Positions 17,480 to 26,510 are shown, counted from the stretch's first letter. The stretch is DNA of 64,000 bases from Herbaspirillum sp. alder98 (GCF_020179755.1 NZ_JAIUCY010000003.1:248001-312000); one strand, 5' to 3'. The notes: generated by a model not told the origin, from the sequence alone. Numbers and translations are program-made.

Positions 17480-17761
17480 TTATTCCCCGACCCATTCCAT
17501 CTGAATAGTGTCGAGCGCTGAAACCGTCCACGCTATCGTGCGCAGTACCGTCTCAAATACAGGTGTCATTCGAACCTGTGCGTCATTGCTTTGAACGACG
17601 CCTGGACAAAGGACTAACAAATTATTTGCTTCACAGGACGAGCCTGTGATGGTCCAACTAAACCATTTCCTATCAACCCGTGCTATCTGCACGGTGTCAA
17701 CAGCCGGTAAGCGTTGAACCACGCCTTTGGCAAATCCGGATTTACCGAAGGCGGACCGCAT
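17480..17761 (-). CDS. Hypothetical ORF, 93 aa, possibly decayed
   Basis: Not recognised. The 93-residue frame starts MRSAFGKSGF and ends LDTIQMEWVGE. It lacks signal peptide and membrane segments and has two related pieces, VDTVQIARVDR and LDTIQMEWVGE. A third related DNA copy lies just upstream at 17783-17811 but in another frame (reading GTLQMARIDRQ), so the gene may be the remnant of a longer repeat-containing gene. Support for a real minus-strand gene comes from the terminator with five Us right after its stop. No good ribosome binding site is seen. It could equally be non-coding. Confidence 0.35.
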   Translation of the reverse strand: MRSAFGKSGFAKGVVQRLPAVDTVQIARVDRKWFSWTITGSSCEANNLLVLCPGVVQSNDAQVRMTPVFETVLRTIAWTVSALDTIQMEWVGE

Positions 17762-17811
17762 CGTCGCGATACCTGATCTTGTCTATCGATCCTTGCCATC
17801 TGCAAGGTACC
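17670..17811. repeat. Degenerate direct repeat, 29 bp units
   Basis: 17670-17698 and 17783-17811 match at 22 of 29 bases (CTATC...TGC.ATCTGCA.GGT). A weaker third copy is visible around 17488-17511. The units lie in or near the unrecognised 93-codon ORF. Confidence 0.4.
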
Positions 17812-17890
17812 GATCTGCGGATTTCCGAAGACCAGGAAAGCGGCGACGCTGATGTTGCTATGCTCTTATCGGCCGGGGCCGACAAAAACT

Positions 17891-18103
17891 TTAGGCGATC
17901 ACTTGGATGTTGCTGGCCTTCTCGCCCTTGGGACCGACGCTGCGTTCGAACGACACGCGTTGGTTTTCGGACAGGCTACGGAAGCCATTCGATTGGATGT
18001 CCTGGAAGTGGGCGAACAAATCTGCGCCACCTGCATCAGGAGTGATGAAACCGAAACCCTTGGCATCGTTGAACCACTTGACCACACCAGTTTGGCTGCT
18101 CAT
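17891..18103 (-). CDS. Cold-shock protein (CspA family)
   Basis: Single-stranded nucleic-acid chaperone of 70 residues with one cold-shock domain. It has [19 protein letters not shown] (RNP1 KGFGFI), DLFAHFQDI (RNP2-like, with His and Phe) and [22 protein letters not shown], all standard. The ATG at 18101-18103 is preceded by GAAGGAAA at good spacing; the longer open frame up to 18208 lies in the leader and is not coding. A TATAAT at 18263-18268 predicts a leader of about 150 nt, as in cold-induced csp genes whose leader acts as a thermosensor. Confidence 0.95.
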   Translation of the reverse strand: MSSQTGVVKWFNDAKGFGFITPDAGGADLFAHFQDIQSNGFRSLSENQRVSFERSVGPKGEKASNIQVIA

Positions 18104-18268
18104 GAATATTTCCTTCAATTTAATAGTAGAGGCACATGCCTGAAAGGCACTCGAAACCAAGAAATGAAACCGAAGGAAGTAAGACAGAACGACTAGAAGG
18201 GAGAACAACAGTCATGCGGAATTGGGACCAACCAGAAACGACTTGATGCAAGTGCAGACCGAATTATA
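18104..18268 (-). promoter_or_regulatory. csp promoter -10 and long 5' leader
   Basis: A perfect -10 TATAAT (minus strand, 18263-18268) lies about 160 bp upstream of the csp ATG; no good -35 is seen (GAACAC at 17-bp spacing). The long pyrimidine-rich leader (18104-18256) contains no gene and resembles the regulatory leaders of cold-shock mRNAs. Confidence 0.45.
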
Positions 18269-18358
18269 ACTGAATCGGGCAGCTTGTGTTCTATCTGGTG
18301 AGAAAAAGATGCTGGCGACGCCACAGTGTGCAGTATCGCCATACTGAATGACGCCTGC

Positions 18359-18391
18359 AAAGCGAGGCCCGGTCTATGGCCGGGGCCTCGC
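18359..18391 (-). terminator. Terminator after DUF2846 lipoprotein gene
   Basis: Strong GC-rich stem GCGAGGCCCGG (18362-18372) / CCGGGGCCTCGC (18380-18391) with a one-base bulge, ending on the minus strand in TTT. It is 25 bp after the stop at 18416. The short U-run makes it moderate. Confidence 0.5.
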
Positions 18392-18415
18392 TTGCACGGC
18401 AGATTCTGCCCGAAC

Positions 18416-18874
18416 TTATTTGGTACCAGCCTTGAGTGGCGCACCGGTGTAGCTCAACTCGGGCAATTCCTTTTCGGCTGCGTCCTTCTCTTCAAGACGC
18501 AGGTTGATCCGACCGACCAGAAAGCCGAACGCGGGCGAGGAGCGCACGTACTTCACCTCCTTGGCGTCGAGCGAAAAGCTCAGCGTCTTCTCGGTTTCGG
18601 TCGAGGTCGCTGCCACATATTGTCCAGCAGGACGATCAACATAGAAAAAGCCGCCAGGTTGCGACTTACCCACCACTTCATCATTCAAACGAACTTCGGG
18701 CTGTATCGCAGCGCCGAATCCACTGGAGGAACGAATGAAATAGATGCGGCCTTGATCGGCCTTCAGCGTCGGGATGGCCCCTGCCACTTCCGCGTATTTT
18801 GGACCTGTTGCACAACCGGTCAATGCCGCCGCGAGCAATGCGACAGCCAGTAGAGGGCGGAATGTTTTAATCAT
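18416..18874 (-). CDS. DUF2846-type lipoprotein, 152 aa
   Basis: Envelope lipoprotein with signal peptide and lipobox ALTGCATG (Cys about 21). The mature domain reads GRIYFIRSSSGFGAAIQPEVRLND, VGKSQPGGFFYVDRPAGQY and a beta-rich C-terminus, matching the DUF2846 family, whose role is unknown. Its ATG (18872-18874) overlaps the last 8 bases of the upstream lipoprotein gene, so translation is probably coupled. A hairpin terminator follows. The pair appears to form a two-gene envelope operon, perhaps under a CRP/FNR-like site at 19378-19396. Confidence 0.82.
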   Translation of the reverse strand: MIKTFRPLLAVALLAAALTGCATGPKYAEVAGAIPTLKADQGRIYFIRSSSGFGAAIQPEVRLNDEVVGKSQPGGFFYVDRPAGQYVAATSTETEKTLSFSLDAKEVKYVRSSPAFGFLVGRINLRLEEKDAAEKELPELSYTGAPLKAGTK

Positions 18875-19280
18875 TGTTTTCTTTCTTTATTGTTAGCTTT
18901 GGTGGATGAGACAACGGAGAAAAAGCGGACTCGCCAGGCAGGTAAAAACCGGCCAGCGTGGAATCATTCAAGACCAGATAGGCTTCGTGAACCTGTCGCC
19001 CCTCGATGGTGAAGACCAGTCCGACCGGACGATAGACTTCGCCTTGCGGCAGCGTGCCGACACGACGCCAGAGGGAGTTCTGGGGAATACTGCGGCGAAA
19101 GCCTTTATCCAGCGTAACGATGGTGCCCGTAATCACCCTAAGGCGCGGCGCGTTTGACGTACTGGCATCGACGAGCGGCGTGAGCGTAGCGGGTTGCGTG
19201 ATGACGGACGATGCGCATGCGAACAGCATGCTCCCCAGCAGTACGTACCCAACGTACCGCGCGACGATGTTTGGCTTCAT
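18867..19280 (-). CDS. Hypothetical lipoprotein, 137 aa
   Basis: Exported protein with a hydrophobic N-terminus ending in MLFACASS (lipobox, Cys about 22). The mature part (RVITGTIVTLDKGFRRSIPQ, EVYRPVGLVFTIEGRQVHEAYLVLND) looks beta-rich and outer-membrane-associated, but no family is recognised. It overlaps the following DUF2846 gene by 8 bases. The ATG at 19280 sits at the start of a 312-bp AT-rich gap. GC content is lower than in the surrounding housekeeping genes. Confidence 0.7.
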   Translation of the reverse strand: MKPNIVARYVGYVLLGSMLFACASSVITQPATLTPLVDASTSNAPRLRVITGTIVTLDKGFRRSIPQNSLWRRVGTLPQGEVYRPVGLVFTIEGRQVHEAYLVLNDSTLAGFYLPGESAFSPLSHPPKLTIKKENND

Positions 19281-19592
19281 TATTCTTTTTGATCGTTTTT
19301 GTTAGTAAATCCCGCAGGAAATTCTAAGCGAAAAACTAACTGGCACTACGCCTGCACTTAACTTTTTTAACATTTCATTGTGATATATATCCACAAGGAA
19401 AGTCCTGTACAGTCAGGCCAGGAAGGGCGATACCGGCATCGCCATGCCGTCAGAATTTTGTCAGGATAGGTCTGCCTGCGATTGAAATCACGATTAGCCA
19501 TTATCGGTGGATGACCAATAGATCAAGTTCATCAGACTAACAAACCTGTGTCACGTGCAGGCACAACGAGTTCCGTGGAGGATACGAAGGCG
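19281..19592. other. Gap of 312 bp, AT-rich, no gene
   Basis: Between the lipoprotein gene start (minus) and the arfB stop (minus). It holds a CRP/FNR-like palindrome (19378-19396) and a small hairpin GGCGAT/ATCGCC near 19427-19444. No coding signal is seen. Confidence 0.45.
19378..19396. promoter_or_regulatory. CRP/FNR-like palindrome
   Basis: TTGTGATATATATCCACAA: arms TTGTG and CACAA around an alternating AT core, close to the TGTGA-N6-TCACA consensus. It lies 98 bp upstream of the lipoprotein operon start. Function is inferred from pattern only. Confidence 0.35.
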
Positions 19593-20072
19593 TCAATCAC
19601 GAACCTTGCCGCGCATCGATTTGATTTCACCGCGCTGCGTCTTGGATTGCAGCCGCTTGCGCTGCGAGCTGCGGGTGGGGCGAGTTGGCCTGCGCAGCAC
19701 CGACACCTTGCTCACGTCCGCGACCATCTCGTGCAACCGCTGCAAGGCATCCGCCTTGTTCTTTTCCTGGCTGCGATGCGCCTGGGCCTTGATGATGACC
19801 ACCCCATCCTTGCTGATGCGCTGGTCGCGCAATGCCAGCAGGCGCTGCTTCACCTCGTCCGGCAGGGACGAAGCGTGAATATCGAAACGCAGGTGGATGG
19901 CGCTCGATACCTTGTTGACATTCTGCCCACCCGCGCCTTGCGCACGGATGGCGGTCAGTTCGACTTCGTCGTCGGGGATGTAGAGGGGAAAAATGGTAGG
20001 CAGTCCGGGATGGAAAACCTCTATTCTAAGGGCTGGTGCGATAACGACATGCGGGCATGACTTCGGCAACAT
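19593..20072 (-). CDS. arfB: Alternative ribosome-rescue factor / peptidyl-tRNA hydrolase ArfB
   Basis: Release-factor-like hydrolase that frees stalled ribosomes. [18 protein letters not shown] carries the catalytic GGQ, and the basic tail ([33 protein letters not shown]) is the ArfB tail that enters the empty mRNA channel. Aligned to E. coli ArfB, the natural N-terminus should be near [13 protein letters not shown], but the codon there is ATT (19992-19994), not ATG. The next in-frame ATG upstream is at 20070-20072 and adds 26 unlike residues; frames further up run antisense through a tRNA fragment and are not real. Either ATT is the start or the start was lost when the adjacent tRNA region was rearranged. 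Coordinates use the ATG. Confidence 0.85.
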   Translation of the reverse strand: MLPKSCPHVVIAPALRIEVFHPGLPTIFPLYIPDDEVELTAIRAQGAGGQNVNKVSSAIHLRFDIHASSLPDEVKQRLLALRDQRISKDGVVIIKAQAHRSQEKNKADALQRLHEMVADVSKVSVLRRPTRPTRSSQRKRLQSKTQRGEIKSMRGKVRD

Positions 20073-20099
20073 CGGTATCAACCCACAAATCCCCTCAAA

Positions 20100-20128
20100 T
20101 TCACAAAGCACCTCAAAACCCGTAAAAT
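20100..20128 (+). promoter_or_regulatory. tRNA-type promoter, copy 1 (in front of the truncated tRNA)
   Basis: -35 TTCACA (20100-20105), -10 TAAAAT (20123-20128), 17-bp spacer. The sequence from about 20092 through the tRNA 5' half matches copy 2 at 21182 onward. Here the spacing is optimal, two bases shorter than in copy 2. Confidence 0.5.
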
Positions 20129-20138
20129 GCCGCTCTTC

Positions 20139-20176
20139 GCGGGTGTAGCTCAATGGTAGAGCAAAAGCTTCCCAAG
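20139..20176 (+). pseudogene. Truncated tRNA-Gly (5' half only)
   Basis: Bases 20139-20176 repeat the 5' half of the intact tRNA-Gly at 21230, through D-arm and anticodon loop (TTCCCAAGC), with one difference (CAAAAGC for CAGAAGC). After this the match stops and unrelated sequence (CCCGCCACATC) follows, so T-arm and acceptor 3' strand are missing. The promoter copy in front is intact, so a short non-tRNA transcript could be made. Confidence 0.75.
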
Positions 20177-20273
20177 CCCCGCCACATCAAAAACACCCAC
20201 TGTTCATGCGGGTTTCAGCGCAGTCGAATGTAGTAACTTCGAAAACTCCACTTTAATCACGGAGTTAGCAGCC

Positions 20274-20364
20274 ATCACATTTTCGCCCCCAGCGCTTGGT
20301 CACAAAAAGCTGCTGATATGCAGTTCGACTACCTACTGTGACAAAGCTGCGATGAAAATGTGAT
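20274..20364. repeat. 91-bp imperfect inverted repeat
   Basis: Left arm 20274-20304 starts ATCACATTTTC and ends GGTCACA; right arm 20337-20364 starts TGTGACAAAGC and ends GAAAATGTGAT. The outer 11 bases and inner TCACA/TGTGA pair perfectly, with a few gaps between. The loop is about 32 bases. It lies just upstream of the low-GC lipoprotein gene, inside the stretch between the two tRNA-Gly copies. It could be a MITE, a structured RNA, or a regulator site. Confidence 0.55.
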
Positions 20365-20380
20365 GATACTTTGAACTTCA

Positions 20381-20947
20381 ATGACCCCGAACAAGAACCA
20401 AAACTCAACAATGATAAGCATTATTAAAAATAATAAGAAAATACTTGCAATGCTAGTTGGAGCATTTTTTTTATTTTCCTCATCTTGTACTCACATAGTC
20501 ACCGAACCGGATTCTCACTCAGGTTATCGAATAGTTCCTGGTATGGGCTTATTGAACTGCAAAATCGGCGATGATGAAAAGACATTTAAAAATCTATTTT
20601 CTGGTACTACGGCCAACGGCTATGTGATATCGAGGACTAATGGAGTAGAAGCCCTCGTGATTGATGGAAAGATCGTTACGCTATTTTTTTTCTTTTCAAA
20701 AAACTTAGGCATATTTGATGGTAGAACCTTGGAAGGTATTGGCAAAAATAGTACACCTGATGACGTAATCCAAACGTATGGCAAGCCAGATGTAGATGTA
20801 ACTGGCTCAGGGCCATTCGCGTCGTCCACGTCCTTGTACACGTATCATGAGCGTTCCATTAAATATCCGTCCAAGGGGATAAGCTTCACGTTTTGGGACG
20901 GTCACTTAGCGGATATTCGAGTCTATAAAAGTAGCCGTGTGCGATGA
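20381..20947 (+). CDS. Hypothetical low-GC lipoprotein, 188 aa
   Basis: Envelope lipoprotein with a hydrophobic segment (ILAMLVGAFFLFSSSC) and lipobox Cys about residue 36. The mature domain (GMGLLNCKIGDDEKTFKNLF, IFDGRTLEGIGKNSTPDDVIQTYGKPD) has a pattern of small bacterial outer-membrane proteins in which a GxxxxxVxxxYGxPD element recurs, but no named family is assigned. Base composition is clearly AT-richer than the surroundings, with AAA, AAT and TTT common, indicating acquisition from another source. A downstream ATG (MISIIKNN, codon 11) may be the true start. It is the only gene in the islet between two tRNA-Gly copies. Confidence 0.75.
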   Translation: MTPNKNQNSTMISIIKNNKKILAMLVGAFFLFSSSCTHIVTEPDSHSGYRIVPGMGLLNCKIGDDEKTFKNLFSGTTANGYVISRTNGVEALVIDGKIVTLFFFFSKNLGIFDGRTLEGIGKNSTPDDVIQTYGKPDVDVTGSGPFASSTSLYTYHERSIKYPSKGISFTFWDGHLADIRVYKSSRVR

Positions 20948-21180
20948 CAATTTAATGACTGTAAGAATCGTCGACAATTCACACCCATAGCCCCCACAAC
21001 ACATTCCAACATTGGAACCAAGTGGGCTGCTGCCGGTTTCGAAGACACTTTGTTAAAGTAGTCGAATCACACATCGACGATCGTCAATGTTCTGAACTTC
21101 GTTCCATTCGATATAGGTTTCTCCAGCCGCGATAACAGCTTGAAGCAATCGGCCACTACAGAATCCATCACACTGAACAC
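20948..21180. other. Non-coding remainder of the islet
   Basis: Low-GC sequence with no convincing gene. It has short palindromes TTCCAACATTGGAA (about 21006-21019) and GACGATCGTC (about 21075-21085). A minus-strand frame ending at 21053 contains a protein-like stretch (GETYIEWNEVQNIDDRRC) that may be a gene remnant, but its upper part is only antisense of the tRNA. Confidence 0.35.
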
Positions 21181-21188
21181 CCCTCAAC

Positions 21189-21219
21189 TTCACAAAACAC
21201 CTCAAATCCCGCGTAAAAT
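21189..21219 (+). promoter_or_regulatory. tRNA-Gly promoter, copy 2
   Basis: -35 TTCACA (21189-21194) and -10 TAAAAT (21214-21219), spacer 19 bp, just ahead of the intact tRNA-Gly at 21230. Confidence 0.5.
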
Positions 21220-21229
21220 GCCGTTCTTC

Positions 21230-21303
21230 GCGGGTGTAGCTCAATGGTAGAGCAGAAGCTTCCCAAGCTTACGACGAGGGTTCGATTCCCTTCACCCGCT
21301 CCA
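21230..21303 (+). tRNA. tRNA-Gly (anticodon CCC)
   Basis: A 74-nt tRNA with encoded CCA. Acceptor GCGGGTG pairs with CACCCGC, D-arm GCTC/GAGC, anticodon loop TTCCCAA (anticodon CCC, reading GGG), T-arm AGGG TTCGATT CCCT, discriminator T before CCA. The G27-A43 pair is a mismatch. Very similar to E. coli tRNA-Gly(CCC). It is followed 70 bp later by trmB. Confidence 0.95.
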
Positions 21304-21373
21304 GATTGCACGCTGCCAACCCCTGTACCCAGTGCGACGGTCCTCGCCGCGCTCTTCGATTCACGAGTCATTC

Positions 21374-22093
21374 ATGTCAGAAAACAAATCCGGCAAGCCG
21401 CTGTTCTACGATCCCACCGAACGCCGCATCCGTAGTTTCGTTACCCGCACCGGCCGCGTTTCCAATGCGCAAGAACGCGCGCTCGAAGAGCTCGGCCCCA
21501 GGTTCGCCCTGCCTTATGCCAAGCAAACGCTGGACATCGATGCCGCCTTCGGTCGTGCCGCACCCACCGTGCTGGAGATCGGCTTCGGCATGGGCGAAAC
21601 CAGTGCCAAGATCTCGGCGCTGATGCCAGAGAAGAACTTCATCGGCGTCGAAGTGCATACCCCAGGCGTGGGCAGTTACCTGAAGCTGATCGATGAAGGC
21701 AACCTTGCCAACGTGCGCATCATCCAGCACGATGCCGTGGAAGTGCTCAACCACATGATCGCGCCGAACACATTGGCCGGCGTGCATGTGTTCTTCCCCG
21801 ATCCGTGGCACAAGGCGCGTCATAACAAGCGCCGCCTGATCCAGGGACCGCTGGTGCAATTGCTCAGCTCACGCCTGGCGCCAGGCGGTTACCTGCACTG
21901 CGCCACCGACTGGGAAGAATATGCGATCCAGATGCTGGAGGTGCTGAGCGCCGAGCCGACCTTGAAGAATACGTCTACCGATGCTTCCGGTTATGCGCCC
22001 CGCCCGGACTACCGCCCGACCACCAAGTTCGAGAACCGTGGCCTGCGGCTGGGGCATGGAGTATGGGATCTGGTGTTCGAGAAGATCGCCTGA
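21374..22093 (+). CDS. trmB: tRNA (guanine-N7-)-methyltransferase
   Basis: Methylates G46 in the variable loop of tRNAs using SAM. The 239-residue protein has motif [27 protein letters not shown] (motif II), the catalytic Asp region [11 protein letters not shown], and the TrmB signature [18 protein letters not shown]. The ATG at 21374 gives [14 protein letters not shown], a typical N-terminal arm; the earlier ATG at 21332 is less likely. It lies right after tRNA-Gly, which may be co-transcribed. A strong terminator follows at 22127. Confidence 0.95.
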   Translation: MSENKSGKPLFYDPTERRIRSFVTRTGRVSNAQERALEELGPRFALPYAKQTLDIDAAFGRAAPTVLEIGFGMGETSAKISALMPEKNFIGVEVHTPGVGSYLKLIDEGNLANVRIIQHDAVEVLNHMIAPNTLAGVHVFFPDPWHKARHNKRRLIQGPLVQLLSSRLAPGGYLHCATDWEEYAIQMLEVLSAEPTLKNTSTDASGYAPRPDYRPTTKFENRGLRLGHGVWDLVFEKIA

Positions 22094-22126
22094 CGGCAGC
22101 TGCGTCGATTTTGTTATTGTTTGATA

Positions 22127-22156
22127 ACGGCTTGTCAGTGATGACAGGCCGTTTTT
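22127..22156 (+). terminator. Rho-independent terminator of trmB
   Basis: Stem ACGGCTTGTCA (22127-22137) / TGACAGGCCGT (22142-22152), GTGA loop, followed by TTTT. It starts 33 bp after the trmB stop. Confidence 0.8.
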
Positions 22157-22160
22157 ACGT

Positions 22161-24017
<1,857 letters not shown>

Positions 24018-24040
24018 GGAATCTGATTCAGTAGGTAAGT

Positions 24041-24913
24041 CTATTGCAGCCAGCCGTGGCTGACGGCCGCCAGCAGGAATACGCCGAGCGCTGCGCGATA
24101 GACGATGAACGGCCAGGTGGAAAAGCGCTCGAGGAACTTCATCAGCCCCCAGATGGCGGCAAACGCCGACACGCTGGCCACCAGCAGCCCGAACAGCAAA
24201 ATGCCCCAGGCTTGCAGCGGAATATGCGCATGCCACAATTCGACCAGCTCTTTCAGGCCGGCCAGCGCAATCGCCGGCAACCCCAGCAGGAACGAAAAGC
24301 GGGCCGCTTCTTCGCGCTTGAAATTGAGGAACAACGCCGCGGTCAACGTGGAGCCGGAGCGCGATACGCCGGGGATCAAGGCCCCCACCTGCGCCACGCC
24401 GACGATGAGCGCGTCGCGCAGGCGCATCTGTTCGACACTGCGGCGATGGCGGCAGGCCACTTCGGCCACGCCCAGCAGCAGCGCCATGGCGATGCACGAC
24501 CACCCGATCACCGACAGGCTGCGCAGCGGCGAGCCACAGGCATTGAGCACATGCGACAAGGCCAGCCCGGCAATGCAGATGGGAATGGTGGCCAGGACGA
24601 TGGCCACGGCCAGGCGAAACATCGGATCGTTGAAGTCGCGTCGACGCCAGGCGGCCACGCTGCCGCCGGTAACGGCCACAACATCACGCCTGAAATAACT
24701 GATCACGGCGGCCAGTGCGGCCATCTGCATGGCCGCCGAGAAGGCCGAGCCGGGATCGTGCCAGCCAAGCAGGGCCGGGACGATGCGCATGTGCGCCGTG
24801 GAGGAGATGGGCAGCAGTTCGGTGATGCCCTGGACGATGCCGAGGAAACCGATTTGCAGATAGCTGAGCGAAGCGAAGCCGATATCGAGGCCGGCGCTGC
24901 AGACATTGGCCAT
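24041..24913 (-). CDS. uppP: Undecaprenyl-diphosphatase, paralogue 1 (BacA/UppP family)
   Basis: Inner-membrane enzyme that dephosphorylates undecaprenyl diphosphate to recycle the lipid carrier. The 290-residue protein has about eight membrane segments, the motif QGITELLPISSTAH (E/QxxxE, with Gln in the first position) and PGVSRSGSTL with catalytic Ser/Arg. It differs strongly from its neighbour at 25068 and carries an extended N-terminus. It is followed by recQ on the same strand. The two tandem copies are probably distinct enzymes and not a recent duplication. Confidence 0.88.
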   Translation of the reverse strand: MANVCSAGLDIGFASLSYLQIGFLGIVQGITELLPISSTAHMRIVPALLGWHDPGSAFSAAMQMAALAAVISYFRRDVVAVTGGSVAAWRRRDFNDPMFRLAVAIVLATIPICIAGLALSHVLNACGSPLRSLSVIGWSCIAMALLLGVAEVACRHRRSVEQMRLRDALIVGVAQVGALIPGVSRSGSTLTAALFLNFKREEAARFSFLLGLPAIALAGLKELVELWHAHIPLQAWGILLFGLLVASVSAFAAIWGLMKFLERFSTWPFIVYRAALGVFLLAAVSHGWLQ

Positions 24914-25023
24914 GGGAAACTCTTGGGTCTGGAATTTGGCGGTGGAATGATGACGCCGGGGGCATCGAGGCGCCCGGCCGGAACAACAGGAGCGACACTA
25001 TAGCAGGACTGCAGAAGAGAAAC

Positions 25024-25053
25024 GGCGCGACCGGTTCAGGCTCCGGTCGCGCC
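25024..25053 (-). terminator. Terminator of uppP paralogue 2
   Basis: Perfect 11-bp stem GGCGCGACCGG (25024-25034) / CCGGTCGCGCC (25043-25053), 8-base loop; on the minus strand it ends in GTTTCTCTTC. It starts 14 bp after the stop of the gene at 25068. Confidence 0.7.
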
Positions 25054-25067
25054 ATCAGGCCGCGAAC

Positions 25068-25922
25068 TTACTCGGCCCAGACCACCAGGCCACTGTAGGC
25101 CGTGATCAGCACGACGAAGCCGAAGACGATGCGGTACCACGCGAAAATCGTGAAATCGTGGGAGCTGATGTAACGCAGCAGCCAGCGCACGCACAGGAAG
25201 GCCGACACGAAGGCCGCTACGGTACCCACCGTAAACAACGGCACATCGGCGACGCTGAGCAGGGCCCGGTCCTTGTAGAGCGAATAGATGGTCGCCGCGA
25301 ACAGGGTCGGGATGGCCAGGAAGAACGAGAATTCGGTCGCCGCCTTGCGCGACAGGCCGAACATCATGCCGCCGATGATGGTGGCGCCCGAACGGCTGGT
25401 GCCGGGGATCAGCGCAAACGCCTGGGCCAGGCCGACCTTGAGCGCATCCAGCGGGGTCATGTCGTCGACCGTCTCGATACGGGCCGAGGCCATGCTCATG
25501 CGGTCCTTGTTACGCCGCTCGACCCACAGGATCACCAGGCCGCCCACGATGAAGGCGATCGCCACCGAGACCGGGTTGAACAGTTGCTCCTTGATGCTGC
25601 GACTGAACAGGAATCCGAGAATGGCGGCCGGCAGGAAAGCGATGATCAGGTTGATCACCAGGCGTTGCGCCTTCCGCTCGGTAAAGAGCCCGGCCAGCAC
25701 GCTGGCGATGCGGGCGCGATATTCCCAGCAAACCGCAAGAATGGCGCCGGCCTGGATGACGATTTCGAAGACGTCGACTTTTTCCTTCGGGAAAGAAGGA
25801 CCGGAAAATTCGAGCAGGCTGCCCGTCAGGATCAGGTGACCGGTGGAAGAGATGGGAAGGAATTCCGTCAGGCCTTCGACGATGCCCATGATGAGCGCCT
25901 TGAGCGCGAGGATGGTGTCCAT
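25068..25922 (-). CDS. uppP: Undecaprenyl-diphosphatase, paralogue 2
   Basis: The 284-residue integral membrane phosphatase closest to classical UppP/Bac[20 protein letters not shown] (EGLTE catalytic Glu pair) is near residue 13 and [11 protein letters not shown] near 178. Eight or so membrane segments are visible, ending in [16 protein letters not shown]. It recycles the C55 carrier shared by peptidoglycan and the polysaccharides encoded further right. The family also confers bacitracin resistance when overproduced. The strong terminator after it separates it from paralogue 1. Confidence 0.93.
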   Translation of the reverse strand: MDTILALKALIMGIVEGLTEFLPISSTGHLILTGSLLEFSGPSFPKEKVDVFEIVIQAGAILAVCWEYRARIASVLAGLFTERKAQRLVINLIIAFLPAAILGFLFSRSIKEQLFNPVSVAIAFIVGGLVILWVERRNKDRMSMASARIETVDDMTPLDALKVGLAQAFALIPGTSRSGATIIGGMMFGLSRKAATEFSFFLAIPTLFAATIYSLYKDRALLSVADVPLFTVGTVAAFVSAFLCVRWLLRYISSHDFTIFAWYRIVFGFVVLITAYSGLVVWAE

Positions 25923-26118
25923 ACGTGGCTAGTTGGCTTCTTTTGGAGGGTGGATAGGAGAATAATGCGACTGAATCGTAAAAACCGGCTCTTTGACCGC
26001 AGCACCGCATAAAGGTGCACCGCAACAAAACGGCATTCTACCGGTTAGCCATTAAGATGTCGGTTTTTGCGCCATAAAATGCGTTTGCGACCGTATCGCG
26101 CGCACCGGAAAGGAAACC

Positions 26119-26472
26119 ATGTCCGATATCACCCTCTATCACAACCCCAAGTGCGGCACCTCGCGCAATGTATTGCAGGCTTTGCGCGACGCCGGCGTCG
26201 AACCGACCGTGATCGAATACCTCAAGACCCCGCCGGGCCAGGCAACGCTGACCAGGCTGATTGCCGACATGAGCATCCCTGTGCGTGAAGTGATCCGCAG
26301 CAAGGAAGCCATCTATATAGAGTTGGGACTGGATGATCCCTCCCTGAGCGATGCGCAGTTGATCGCGAAGATGGTGGAACATCCGATTCTGATCAATCGG
26401 CCGATCGTGGTCACGCCCAAGGGGACGTTGCTGGCGCGGCCCAAGGAGCGGCTGGCGGAAGTGTTTCCCTGA
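26119..26472 (+). CDS. arsC: Arsenate reductase (glutaredoxin type), ArsC family
   Basis: Thioredoxin-fold protein of 117 residues. YHNPKCGTSRN with Cys12 is the ArsC active site, and the C-terminal RPIVVTPKGTLLARPKERL has the anion-binding Arg region. It would reduce arsenate to arsenite with glutathione and glutaredoxin. No other ars gene is beside it, so it may be a stand-alone ArsC/YffB-like reductase and not part of an arsenic operon. Start ATG at 26119 follows GGAAAGGAAACC. A hairpin lies between its stop and the convergent YkgJ-type gene. Confidence 0.88.
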   Translation: MSDITLYHNPKCGTSRNVLQALRDAGVEPTVIEYLKTPPGQATLTRLIADMSIPVREVIRSKEAIYIELGLDDPSLSDAQLIAKMVEHPILINRPIVVTPKGTLLARPKERLAEVFP

Positions 26473-26484
26473 TGGAGGAATGCG

Positions 26485-26510
26485 CCAATCGGCTGATAGG
26501 CGATTGGTTT
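26485..26510 (+). terminator. Hairpin between convergent arsC and YkgJ-type genes
   Basis: Perfect 7-bp stem CCAATCG (26485-26491) / CGATTGG (26501-26507), then TTT. It probably stops arsC transcription. It overlaps the stop codon of the opposite gene by two bases. Confidence 0.5.

Noticed and set aside
20073..20153. The N-terminal extension of arfB starting [10 protein letters not shown]
   Set aside because: It is only the antisense translation of the tRNA-Gly copy; the same peptide appears opposite the intact tRNA.
21053..21244. A 63-codon minus-strand frame next to tRNA-Gly
   Set aside because: Its N-terminal third is antisense of the tRNA; the rest may be a fragment but has no start of its own.
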